Shown here piece after piece: positions 17,091 through 25,460 of a DNA stretch of 64,000 nucleotides. The translations under genes and the position numbers were made by a program. The notes beneath the pieces were generated by a model. The model did not search any database and was not told the origin of the DNA. It was given only the letters and a program-made list of their open reading frames with translations. Source of the stretch: Rhodopseudomonas sp. BAL398. Lineage in GTDB: Bacteria; Pseudomonadota; Alphaproteobacteria; Rhizobiales; Xanthobacteraceae. The DNA lies in NCBI RefSeq assembly GCF_033001325.1, contig NZ_CP133111.1:124001-188000 (forward strand), given 5' to 3'. How positions within the stretch are numbered: the first letter of the stretch is position 1; every line of letters starts with the position of its first letter.

Positions 17091-17753
17091 TCAATCACCC
17101 GAATAGCGTTGCTCCTGCCACGGGTCGCCGCGGTTGTGATAGCCGCGCACTTCCCAGTAGCCGGGCGCATCGGCGTCGAGGAACTCGATGCTCTGCAGCC
17201 ACTTCGCGCTTTTCCAGAAATACAGATGCGGCACCACCAGCCGCACCGGGCCGCCATGCTCCTGGGCCAGCGGCGCCCCGGACCAGCTATGGGCCAGCAG
17301 CGCGTCCGCGGCGGCGAAATCCTCCAGCGCCAGATTGGTGGTGTAGCCGTCATGGCTATGCAGCACCACGAAACGAGCCTCGGGATGCGGCTGGCAGGCC
17401 TCGAGCAACTCGCTTGTCGCCAGCCCCTGCCATTGATTGTCGTAGCGCGACCAGGTGGTGACGCAATGGATGTCGGAGGTGATGTCCGCCTGCGGCTGCG
17501 CGGTGAATTGGGCGAAGTCCCAGAACAGCGGATTGGCGACCGCGCCATAGACGTCGAGCCGCCAGCGCTCGCGCGCAATCTGCGGCGACAGGCCGAGGTC
17601 GAGCACCGGCCAGTCGCGGGTCAGATGCTGTCCGGGCGGCAGCCGCTGCTCCTGCGGCCGCGCCACCTGACCGGTGAGGAACTTGCCCTCGCGCGCCCAG
17701 CGCTGCTTGCTGAGCGTCAGCTTGGACTTGGGCGGCTCGTTGTCGTCGGTCAT
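17091..17753 (-). CDS. Sulfite oxidase-like molybdopterin-dependent oxidoreductase
   Basis: A 220-residue protein with one oxidoreductase molybdopterin-binding domain (sulfite oxidase fold). The molybdenum-binding cysteine lies in SDIHCVTTWSRYDNQW, and GGPVRLVVPHLYFWKSAKW is the conserved segment near the C-terminus. No Tat signal is visible at the N-terminus, unlike MsrP/YedY, so it is probably cytoplasmic. The substrate is unknown. It is separated from the histone-H1-like gene by only 27 bases, suggesting co-transcription. Confidence 0.87.
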   Translation of the reverse strand: MTDDNEPPKSKLTLSKQRWAREGKFLTGQVARPQEQRLPPGQHLTRDWPVLDLGLSPQIARERWRLDVYGAVANPLFWDFAQFTAQPQADITSDIHCVTTWSRYDNQWQGLATSELLEACQPHPEARFVVLHSHDGYTTNLALEDFAAADALLAHSWSGAPLAQEHGGPVRLVVPHLYFWKSAKWLQSIEFLDADAPGYWEVRGYHNRGDPWQEQRYSGD

Positions 17754-17780
17754 GGCGGTTGCCCTCGTGACCGCGGCTGC

Positions 17781-18317
17781 CTAGCGCTTCGTGCTTTTCT
17801 TTGTGCTCTTCTTTGCAGCCTTCTTGACGGTCTTCTTGGCAGACTTGGTCGCGGCCTTTGCAGCCTTGGATGCTTTCTTGGCGGTCGTCTTGGCGGCCTT
17901 GGTGGTCTTCTTGGCGGCCTTTTTCACCGTCTTCTTGACGGTCTTGGCTTTGGCCGCGGTCTTGGCGCCTGCCTTGGCTGTCTTGGCCTTGACCGCCTTC
18001 ACGGCTTTCTTGACGGCCTTCTTTGCTGTCTTGGTTGCCTTCTTGGCGCTGCTCTTGGCCGGCTTCGACGGCGACTTGGTTGCGGGCTTGGCGACCGCGG
18101 GCGACGGCTGGGGCGCGGCCTTGACCTTCTTCGCCGCCGGTTTGCCGGTCCGGGCCGACTTCGGCTTGGCTTTGCCGGCCACCGTATCGGCGGCGGTCTT
18201 GGCCGCGGATTTGGTCAGCGCCGCGGCGCCATCGATCACGGCATCGATCAGCACATGCATCAGCGGCTTGTCCGACTCGTCGTGGGTCGACAATTCGCTA
18301 CTCTTCTCGGTGTCCAT
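17781..18317 (-). CDS. Histone H1-like lysine/alanine-rich protein
   Basis: A 178-residue, extremely basic protein. Residues about 1-50 form an acidic-to-neutral head (DESDKPLMHVLIDAVIDGAAALTKSA). From about residue 65 to the end it is built of AKKA/TKKA-type repeats with almost no aromatic residues, as in eukaryotic H1 tails and the H1-like proteins of Bordetella and other bacteria. It very likely binds DNA or another polyanion. GGAGG lies ideally before the ATG. The low-complexity tail is repetitive at DNA level and could vary in length between strains. Confidence 0.85.
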   Translation of the reverse strand: MDTEKSSELSTHDESDKPLMHVLIDAVIDGAAALTKSAAKTAADTVAGKAKPKSARTGKPAAKKVKAAPQPSPAVAKPATKSPSKPAKSSAKKATKTAKKAVKKAVKAVKAKTAKAGAKTAAKAKTVKKTVKKAAKKTTKAAKTTAKKASKAAKAATKSAKKTVKKAAKKSTKKSTKR

Positions 18318-18455
18318 GTTCGCCTCCAGGAATGAGCGTTCAAGCTAACGGAATTCGCCAAGAGGGCAATACCAAAGCGCCGCCGCCGGGCGCTATCCCG
18401 TGGCTTTGTCAGCTTGTCGTGGTGATCGCCGCGAGCGTAGTGCGCGCGCCGATGC

Positions 18456-19655
18456 TCAGCTTGGCTTGCCGAACAGCAGCGGCAGCGCCCGCGGCCCGCG
18501 CACGGTGCCTTCCGACCATCTGACTTTCTGCGATGGATCGAGCCGGAAGTCCGGAACCCGCTTCAGCCATTCCTCGATCGCGACGGTCATTTCCATCCGC
18601 GCCAGATTGGAGCCGACGCAGCGATGGATGCCGAGCCCGAAGGCGACGTGCGGGTTTTCCTTGCGGTCGATCCGGACCTGGTCGGCGTCGGGAAACACCG
18701 ACGGATCGCGGTTGGCGGCGGGAAACGACAACAGCACCATGTTGCCCGGCTTCATCGGACAGCCGCTGATCTCGGTCTCCTTCATCACCTCGCGCGCCAT
18801 CGTCACCGGCGCATAGGCGCGCAGGAACTCCTCGATCGCGGTCGGCAGCAGTTCCGGCTCCGCCAGCAGGCGCTCGCGGTCGGCCGGGGTCTTGGCCAGA
18901 TGCCACAGCGAGGCGCCGATCGCGCTCCAGGTGGTGTCGATCCCGGCGATCAGCAGCAGCCGCAGCGAGCCCAGCACATGGGCGTCGGACAAGGGCTGGC
19001 CGGTCTTGTCGCGGGCATTCATCAGCGTCGTGATCAGATCGTCGGTCGGGTGCTGCTTGCGCTTGGCGATATGTCCGGCGAAATAGACGCTCATCTCCTC
19101 GACCGCGCGCATCAGGATCGAGGTGTCGGTGATCCCGAGTTCGAGGATCTCGTGGATCCATTTGATGAAGATGTCGCTGTCCTGCTCGGGAATTCCGAGC
19201 ATATGGGCGATCGCGCGCACCGGAATGTGCTTGGTATATTGCGCCGCGGCGTCGCAGCCATCATCCTCGATGAAATCGTCGATCAGCTCGTTGCAGATCG
19301 ACCGGATCCGCGGCTCGAGCTGGCGCACCGCGTCGGGCGTGAAGGGCGGCAGCAAGAGCCGCTTGGCCGGCTTGTGTTCGGGCGGATCGGAGGTGATCGG
19401 CGGCGCCGGCTGCACCGTCTCGGGCCGCTCATTGCGCACGATGATGCGGCGCGACGAGAAGTGATCGGTGTCGTAGCAGACCTCCTTCACCGCCTCGAAG
19501 GTGGTCGGCATATAGACCCCGAGAAAGCGCTCGGTATGGACCACCGGGGCGGCGGCGCGCAGTTCTTGCCAGATCGGATAGGGATCCTCGGTCCAGCGCG
19601 GATCGGTGTGGTCGAAGTCGTGAATCCAATCGGTGACGGACAGTAACTCGGTCAT
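18456..19655 (-). CDS. Cytochrome P450
   Basis: A 399-residue soluble bacterial P450. The I-helix oxygen-binding motif AGIDTT is at 237-242, the K-helix ExxR at 276-279 (EEFLR) and the haem-binding loop FGLGIHRCVG has its cysteine at 346. All key residues are present and the length is normal. A small ferredoxin gene lies directly upstream on the same strand (64 bases), so the pair probably forms an electron-transfer unit. Related P450s in Rhodopseudomonas hydroxylate substituted benzoates or terpenoids; the substrate here is not known. Confidence 0.93.
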   Translation of the reverse strand: MTELLSVTDWIHDFDHTDPRWTEDPYPIWQELRAAAPVVHTERFLGVYMPTTFEAVKEVCYDTDHFSSRRIIVRNERPETVQPAPPITSDPPEHKPAKRLLLPPFTPDAVRQLEPRIRSICNELIDDFIEDDGCDAAAQYTKHIPVRAIAHMLGIPEQDSDIFIKWIHEILELGITDTSILMRAVEEMSVYFAGHIAKRKQHPTDDLITTLMNARDKTGQPLSDAHVLGSLRLLLIAGIDTTWSAIGASLWHLAKTPADRERLLAEPELLPTAIEEFLRAYAPVTMAREVMKETEISGCPMKPGNMVLLSFPAANRDPSVFPDADQVRIDRKENPHVAFGLGIHRCVGSNLARMEMTVAIEEWLKRVPDFRLDPSQKVRWSEGTVRGPRALPLLFGKPS

Positions 19656-19719
19656 GCGACGTATCCTCCGGACGTGATTGGCGCGGCTTGCCGCCGCTGC
19701 CGGTTCAACCAGCGTGGCG

Positions 19720-19929
19720 CTACTCCTCGACGATCTCGATCGCGGCTTCGGGGCAATTCGTCTTGGCCAGCCAGGCCTTGTCGGTCAGGTCGGCCGGCAC
19801 TGTGCCGTCGCCGATCTCGTGGGCATTGCCATATTTGTCGAGCGAAAACAGCTCGGGCGCCAGCGCCTTGCAGCGCGCATGGCCCTGGCACTTATCCTGA
19901 TCGACATGGATTTTGAGTCCGCCCGACAT
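19720..19929 (-). CDS. P450-associated ferredoxin with C-x2-H-x2-C motif
   Basis: A 69-residue ferredoxin. Its cluster-binding sequence is C-Q-G-H-A-R-C followed far later by NCP, that is C-x2-H-x2-C-xn-CP. Histidine therefore stands where a fourth cysteine would be, which implies a [3Fe-4S] or atypical cluster. Such ferredoxins are known as dedicated P450 partners, including in Rhodopseudomonas. GGGGGAGG precedes the ATG. It lies just upstream of the P450 gene on the same strand. Confidence 0.9.
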   Translation of the reverse strand: MSGGLKIHVDQDKCQGHARCKALAPELFSLDKYGNAHEIGDGTVPADLTDKAWLAKTNCPEAAIEIVEE

Positions 19930-20051
19930 CGCGTTCCTCCCCCTGTTCCTTGCCGCGTGTTTGTCGCGGCGTCCGCCTTGCGCTGGCGGATCTGCATGTT
20001 GGGCACAGATTATCACGGCGCGGGCGGTGTCCGCCAGCGCCGCGATGGGGC

Positions 20052-21482
20052 TTACGCCGCGGGGGCCGGGCGCGGGTCGATCGGCGTGGTGCCGCGCAGG
20101 CCGAGGATGTCTTCGAGCACTGCGGCGCCGGCCAGCAGCCTGGCGTCGGCGCGCGGCGGCGCCACCATCTGCAGCCCGACCGGCAGCCCCCTGGAGGTGA
20201 AGCCGCAGGGCAGCGACAGCGCCGGGCAACACACCAGCGTGATCGCATAGACGATCGCCAGCCATTCGACATAATTGTCGAAGGTCTTTCCGGCGCATTC
20301 GGCGACGTAGCGGTTCTCGACCGGGAATGGCGCCACGATGGTGGCCGGGCACAGCAGCAGGTCGTAGGTCTGGAAGAAGGCGAGGGTGCGCGTCGACATC
20401 GCCACGCGCTGCGCCTCGGCCCGCGCCAGATCGTCGACCGTCAGCTTCATGCCCTGCTCGATATTCCAGATCACTTCCGGCTTCAGCAGGTCGCGCTTGG
20501 TGCGCAGCAGAGCGGCCTTGCTGAGGGCGAAGTCGTAGGCGCGCAGCACCTGGAAGCAATCATGCGCCTCGCTCAAATCGGGATGGGCTTCCTCGACAAT
20601 GACGCCGGCGTCGGCGAAGCGCATCGCCGCCTTGCGGGTGATGGCGGCGACCTCCGGATCGACCGGGGTGATGCCGAGATCGGGCGAATAGGCCACGCGC
20701 AGCGGCTGCTGTCGTGCCCGCGCGGCGGCCAGAAACGAGGTCGCGGGCGATGGCAGCGACGCCGGGTCGGCGGCGTATTCGCCGCTCATCGCGTCGAGCA
20801 GCAGCGCCAGATCCTCGACATTGCGCGCCATCGGCCCCTGCTGGCCGAGATTGCGGTCGATCTTGGCGGCCGGCGTATGGGCGACGCGGCCGATGCTCGG
20901 CCGCATCCCGACGATGCCGCAGAAGCTCGCCGGATTGCGCAGCGAGCCGCCCATGTCGGAGCCGTGCGCCAGCCAGGCGGTGCCGCTGGCCAGCGCCGCC
21001 GCGGCGCCCCCCGACGATCCGGCGGCGGAGCGTGACGTATCCCACGGGTTGCGCGTCGCACCGAACACCTCGTTGAAGGTGTTGGCGCCGGCGCCGAATT
21101 CCGGGGTGTTGGACTTGGCATAGACCAGCGCGCCATTGGCCTCGAGATTTTCGACCATCAGGTCGGAGCGCGTCGGGATGGTGTCCTTGAAGATCGGCGA
21201 GCCCTGCGTGGTCAGCACGCCGGCCACGGCGGTCAGATCCTTGATCGGCATCGGCATTCCGGCCAATACGCCGCGCTGGCCCAGCGGCTTCTTCATCAGC
21301 TCGGCGGCATGCTGGCGAGCGCGATCGAAGCACAACGTCGGCAGCGCATTGACCGCGCCATCGACCTCGGCGATCCGCGCCTCCAACAGGTCGAGCAGAT
21401 CCAGCGGGGTCACGTCGCCCGCATTGAGTTTGTCGACCACGGCGCATGCCGTTTCCTTGATCAGCTTCGGATCAACTGCCAC
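20052..21482 (-). CDS. Amidase (amidase signature family)
   Basis: A 476-residue hydrolase with the Ser-cisSer-Lys triad of amidase-signature enzymes: the lysine in MPMPIKDLTAVAG, and the serines in the glycine-serine-rich AAGSSGGAAAALASG and GSDMGGSLRNPASFCG. The C-terminal LSLPCGFTSRGLPVGLQMVA is also typical. The start is a GTG at 21480-21482 with CTGGAGG upstream. It is followed by the ferredoxin and P450 genes on the same strand and preceded by a second, clearly different amidase. The amide substrate is unknown. Confidence 0.88.
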   Translation of the reverse strand: MAVDPKLIKETACAVVDKLNAGDVTPLDLLDLLEARIAEVDGAVNALPTLCFDRARQHAAELMKKPLGQRGVLAGMPMPIKDLTAVAGVLTTQGSPIFKDTIPTRSDLMVENLEANGALVYAKSNTPEFGAGANTFNEVFGATRNPWDTSRSAAGSSGGAAAALASGTAWLAHGSDMGGSLRNPASFCGIVGMRPSIGRVAHTPAAKIDRNLGQQGPMARNVEDLALLLDAMSGEYAADPASLPSPATSFLAAARARQQPLRVAYSPDLGITPVDPEVAAITRKAAMRFADAGVIVEEAHPDLSEAHDCFQVLRAYDFALSKAALLRTKRDLLKPEVIWNIEQGMKLTVDDLARAEAQRVAMSTRTLAFFQTYDLLLCPATIVAPFPVENRYVAECAGKTFDNYVEWLAIVYAITLVCCPALSLPCGFTSRGLPVGLQMVAPPRADARLLAGAAVLEDILGLRGTTPIDPRPAPAA

Positions 21483-21646
21483 TCAAGCCTCCAGAGTTTG
21501 CGTTATCGCCGACACTGACGACAGCGTCGTCTAGACCATTTCCCGGCAAAGTGTAATCGCGCCGACCGCGTTAGGCCGATGCGCCGAACGCATGATGACC
21601 AGGGTATTCGGCGACGCCGTGTGGCGCAGCCGACTCTCGCGGCAAC

Positions 21647-23158
21647 TCAATCCGCGAATAGCGGTGGCGGCGTGAAGCCGCCGAATTCGCGTTCGATCAG
21701 TTCGGCCAGTTGCAGCGGCGTGCGGTCCTCGAGCCAGGGGCCGACGATCTGCACGCCGATCGGCAGGCCGTCATCCGACAGCGTCAGCGGGATCGCGGTC
21801 GCCGGCAGACCGGGCAGGGTGGCGATGCCGGGCCACACCAATTGGTCAACGTAAGGATGATCGGCGTTGTCGATCCGGATGCGACGCGATTCCTGCGGCT
21901 CGCTGTGATCGTGCGGATAGGCCGGCGTCGGCATCACCGGGCAGATCACGGCGTCGAACGATGTGAACAGCTCGCGCCATTGCGCGCGCAGCCGGGTGCG
22001 GGCGCCATTGTCCGCCAGCCAGTCGCGATGGCTGAGGCTGATGCCGCGCAGCCGCTCGGCGCCGAGGCTGGTGTCGGCGGCATCGAGCGCCGCCGCGGCG
22101 GCTTGCGCGCCGGCATAATCGTCCGGCGCGAAGGAGGCGGCGAGGAACGACAGCAGCATCCGCATATAGAGCCGCGACGAGACGGCGAGGTCCGGCAACA
22201 GCGGCGAGCCGCGGGTGATGCTGACGCCGGCCTTCTCCAATTGCCCCGCCAGCGTCGCCACCGCCGCGCCGACATTGGCCGCGGTCGGCAGCAGCGGATG
22301 GCTGTCGAGCACCAGCACCCGGAAATCCTTCAGCGCGGCATGGCGCGCGGCCGGCAGCGCCAGCCTGAAACCGACGCCGGCTTCGATCGGATCTGGTTCG
22401 GCGATGACGTCGAGCAGCAACGACAGGTCGGCGGCCGAGCGCGCCATCGGCCCGATCACCGACAGGTCGCGCTCGAATGGCAGCGGCGGCAGTGGCGGCG
22501 CGGTGTGGCCGCGCGCCGGGCACAGCCCGAAGGTCGGCTTGTGGGCGTAGATCCCGCAATGAAACGCCGGCACCCGCAGCGAGCCGCCGATATCGGAGCC
22601 GAGCGACAGCGCGCCATAGCCGGCGGCGAGCGCGGCCGACGATCCGCCGGAGGAGCCGCCCGGCGTCCGGCCGAGATCGAACGGGTTGTTGGTGGTGCCG
22701 TAGACCTCGTTGTAGCTCTGCCAGTCGGCGAGCGCGACCGGCACGTTGGTCTTGCCCAGGATCACGCCGCCGGCGGCCTTGACCCGCGCGATCGCCAGCG
22801 CATCTTCGGTGGCGACGAAATCCTTCTGTGCCGGAAATCCCCAGGTCGTCGGCGTGCCGGCGACGTTGTAGCTCTCCTTCACCGTCATCGGAATGCCGAG
22901 CAGCGGCGCGCTCTCACCCCGCGCCAGGGCGGCGTCGGCGGCGCGCGCGGCGTCGAGGCCGCGCTCGAAATCGCGCACGCAGACCGCGTTGATCTTCGCA
23001 TCATGGCGCTCGATCCGGTCGATCGTGTCCTGCGCCAGCTCCACCGCGGAGACCTTCTTGGCTTTCAGCGCGGTGGTCAACTCGGTGGCGCTGGCGAAAC
23101 TCCATGGCGATGCGGTCAAGGCGGGCTCCGTGTGATGAGCGGGTTGCGGGCGTGACAT
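21647..23158 (-). CDS. Amidase (amidase signature family), second copy
   Basis: A 503-residue amidase-signature enzyme. The catalytic lysine is in IPMTVKESYNVAG and the serine pair is in TPGGSSGGSSAALAAG and GSDIGGSLRVPAFHCG. The C-terminal TAIPLTLSDDGLPIGVQIVGP matches the family. It differs enough from the next amidase gene (20052-21482) that this is not a recent duplication. No convincing Shine-Dalgarno was seen at the ATG used (23156-23158). Substrate unknown. Confidence 0.87.
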   Translation of the reverse strand: MSRPQPAHHTEPALTASPWSFASATELTTALKAKKVSAVELAQDTIDRIERHDAKINAVCVRDFERGLDAARAADAALARGESAPLLGIPMTVKESYNVAGTPTTWGFPAQKDFVATEDALAIARVKAAGGVILGKTNVPVALADWQSYNEVYGTTNNPFDLGRTPGGSSGGSSAALAAGYGALSLGSDIGGSLRVPAFHCGIYAHKPTFGLCPARGHTAPPLPPLPFERDLSVIGPMARSAADLSLLLDVIAEPDPIEAGVGFRLALPAARHAALKDFRVLVLDSHPLLPTAANVGAAVATLAGQLEKAGVSITRGSPLLPDLAVSSRLYMRMLLSFLAASFAPDDYAGAQAAAAALDAADTSLGAERLRGISLSHRDWLADNGARTRLRAQWRELFTSFDAVICPVMPTPAYPHDHSEPQESRRIRIDNADHPYVDQLVWPGIATLPGLPATAIPLTLSDDGLPIGVQIVGPWLEDRTPLQLAELIEREFGGFTPPPLFAD

Positions 23159-23244
23159 TCAGCGCCCGCGATGATGCGCATTTCCGGGAGTGCCGCAAGC
23201 AACCGATCCGTGCGCCCACGTGACAGCGCTGTTTCCGCGCGCCG

Positions 23245-24024
23245 CTAACCGCCGCGAAAATCCTGCGGCGTGAACCCGAGATCGAGCACCTTCCATTCCT
23301 GATACTTGTCCGCCGGCAGCATCGTGAAGGGCTGGCATCGGGTTAGCGCGTCGATTGCGCCATGCATCAGCGCCGGGCCCTTGGCCGAGGCGCTGCCCTG
23401 GATCAGGTCGGGCGGCCGCGCCAGCCGGCCATCCGGGGTGAGTGCTACTCGCAACACGATCTTGACCGGGTCGCCGGGCGACAGTGTCGCCGGCAGCGCC
23501 GCGCAGGATTTCAGGTGCCGCCGCAACGCGGCGACGCTATCGGCGCTGATATCGGCCTGGGTTTCCGCCGGCGCGTCGAAGTCGGTGTTGGGCGGCAGGC
23601 CGAGCAACACCGAATATTTCACGGTGAGGTCGGGCTGCTGCGGGATCGCGGGTGGCAGCGCCGGCGGCGGCGGCGCTGCTTCCGGTTTCGGATCGGCCTG
23701 CGGCGGCGGCGCGGCCGATGCCTGCGGCTCGTCCTTTGGCTTGGGCGGTTGTTGCGCCGGTTCAGGCGGAGGTTCGGGCGGTGGCGCTGCCGCCTCGGTG
23801 GGCGATGGGGTTGGCTGATCGAGCGGCAGCGGCGTTGGCGGCGTCACTTCCGGCGCCGGAGCTGGCGGCGCCTCCTCGGGCGTCACCACGTCGACCGCGA
23901 TGGTCTCGACCTTCTCGGTGGCGAAGGGATGCACCTCGGCCAGCACCAGCACCAGCCCGAGCAGCGCTAGATGGGCGACAACCGACGCGGCGGCGCCGGA
24001 GCGGATCGGCAATCGTGGCATCAT
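23245..24024 (-). CDS. Proline-rich TonB/TolA-like envelope protein
   Basis: A protein of about 259 residues. The N-terminus has one membrane anchor (ASVVAHLALLGLVLVLAEV), then a long Pro/Ala/Glu-rich linker (about residues 45-130, PPEPPPEPAQQPPKPK-like) and a C-terminal globular part with two cysteines (LKSCAALP, LTRCQPF). This is the architecture of energy transducers such as TonB and TolA. No exbB, exbD, tolQ or tolR partner is seen nearby. I used the ATG at 24022-24024; the open frame extends further upstream without family-like sequence. Confidence 0.72.
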   Translation of the reverse strand: MMPRLPIRSGAAASVVAHLALLGLVLVLAEVHPFATEKVETIAVDVVTPEEAPPAPAPEVTPPTPLPLDQPTPSPTEAAAPPPEPPPEPAQQPPKPKDEPQASAAPPPQADPKPEAAPPPPALPPAIPQQPDLTVKYSVLLGLPPNTDFDAPAETQADISADSVAALRRHLKSCAALPATLSPGDPVKIVLRVALTPDGRLARPPDLIQGSASAKGPALMHGAIDALTRCQPFTMLPADKYQEWKVLDLGFTPQDFRGG

Positions 24025-24130
24025 CGGGGTCTGGTCGAGGTCGCAACGCCCATGCCGCGCAGAATAGCCCAGGCGAGGGGGCGATGGACTCTTAATTTCG
24101 ACCGCGGCGGGTGGCCCGCGATCGGCCGGA

Positions 24131-25291
24131 TCAGGCTGATCCGGTCGCGGCCTTGTCCAGGAATCGCAGCAGCAGCCGGCTGACCTCATCCGGCTGTTCC
24201 TGCTGCACCCAATGGCCGGCGCCGTCGATCAGGTCGCAGCCGATCATGTTGCTGCAGGCCGTGCTCTGCATCGCCTCGAACGCGCCCGGCCGCTGATATG
24301 TGCCCCAATCCTGCTTGCCGGCGATGAAGCAGGACGGCACGTCGATGCGGCGGCCAGCATAGGTCTCAAGCTCGGCCAGGAACGCGCCGGAGGTGCCGCA
24401 GCGATACCATTGCAGCCCGCCCTGGAAGCCGGTGCGGGCATATTCGCCAGCATAGACCGCGAGCTCGTCGTCGGGCAGCCAGCCGCAGGCCGCGGCCGGG
24501 GAGGGCATCTGCTCGGCGACGGTCTGCGCCATGGTCTTGATCAGATCCATCACATAATAGGTCGGCAGCTTGGCCAGCTCGGTTGCGGTCCAGCCGGCCA
24601 GCGGTGAGGGCGCATTGGCGGCCCAGTCGGCGCTCTTGTGGTGATAATAGCCGCGCAGGAAGTCATGCAGGCCTTGCGGGGCCTGGCGCATGTCGGCATT
24701 GGCCTCGCGCGTCGCGTAGTACCATTGATAATGCTTGCGCGGTCGCGGCAATGCGGCGAGCTCGCGATGCACCGGATCTTCGGGCTTGGGCGGCTGCGGC
24801 GCATCGGCGATGCCGAATGGCAGCGGCGGCGGTCCGGAAAACGGCGCGCTCATCAGCGCCACCGCGCGAAACACATCCGGTCGCACCAGCGCGCACCAGG
24901 CCGCGACCGAGGAGCCGAAATCGTGACCGACCACGGCGTCGACATGGTGATAGCCGAACGCCGCGACCACGCCCAGCGCGTCGCGCACCAGATTGAGCAG
25001 CCGGAACGAGCCGAGATCGCCGTCATAATCCGCGTCCCAGCCGGTGGTGCGGCCATAGCCGCGCTGGTCCGGCGCGATCACGTGGTAGCCGGCCGCGGCC
25101 AGCTGCGGCATCACCTTGCGCCAGCTGAACGCCAGCTCCGGAAAGCCGTGCAGCAGCAGCACGCAGGGGCGGCCCTCGCTCTCATAGCCGGCCTCCAGTA
25201 CATGGACACGCAGCCCGTTGACGTCGTCGACGAAGCGCGACCGGATGCCGGGAGGAAGGGGGAGCGCACCAATCGATTCGGGCTCGGTCAC
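24131..25291 (-). CDS. Alpha/beta hydrolase, epoxide hydrolase-like
   Basis: A 386-residue alpha/beta hydrolase. HGFPELAFSWRKVMPQLAAAG, PDQRGYGRT and GHDFGSSVAAWCALVRPDVF are the classic soluble epoxide hydrolase pattern, with aspartate as nucleophile. The cap region has conserved tyrosines (HYQWYYATREAN), and GAGHWVQQEQPDEV gives the histidine. The start is a GTG at 25289-25291 with GGAAAG upstream. It stands alone between the TonB-like gene and a family B repeat. Whether it opens an epoxide or cleaves an ester or C-C bond cannot be settled from sequence. Confidence 0.85.
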   Translation of the reverse strand: MTEPESIGALPLPPGIRSRFVDDVNGLRVHVLEAGYESEGRPCVLLLHGFPELAFSWRKVMPQLAAAGYHVIAPDQRGYGRTTGWDADYDGDLGSFRLLNLVRDALGVVAAFGYHHVDAVVGHDFGSSVAAWCALVRPDVFRAVALMSAPFSGPPPLPFGIADAPQPPKPEDPVHRELAALPRPRKHYQWYYATREANADMRQAPQGLHDFLRGYYHHKSADWAANAPSPLAGWTATELAKLPTYYVMDLIKTMAQTVAEQMPSPAAACGWLPDDELAVYAGEYARTGFQGGLQWYRCGTSGAFLAELETYAGRRIDVPSCFIAGKQDWGTYQRPGAFEAMQSTACSNMIGCDLIDGAGHWVQQEQPDEVSRLLLRFLDKAATGSA

Positions 25292-25315
25292 GCTTGCGAT
25301 CTTTCCATTGAATGC

Positions 25316-25439
25316 GTCGTTCCGGGGCGCGAGCAGCGCGAGCTGCGAGCGAACCCGGAACCTTGCACAGGACGCTGACGGCGCGGTCTGCAGCAGGATT
25401 CCGGGTTCGCTCGCCCAAGGGCTCGCGCCCCGGAATGAC
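25316..25439. repeat. Palindromic intergenic repeat, family B copy 3
   Basis: Ends GTCGTTCCGGGGCGCGAGC and CGCGCCCCGGAATGAC, with inner GAACCCGGAAC and GATTCCGGGTTCGCTCG arms. It lies between the epoxide-hydrolase-like gene and the upstream acyl-CoA synthetase gene. Confidence 0.83.
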
Positions 25440-25460
25440 TGCCGGCGATGAGGCGTCCGC

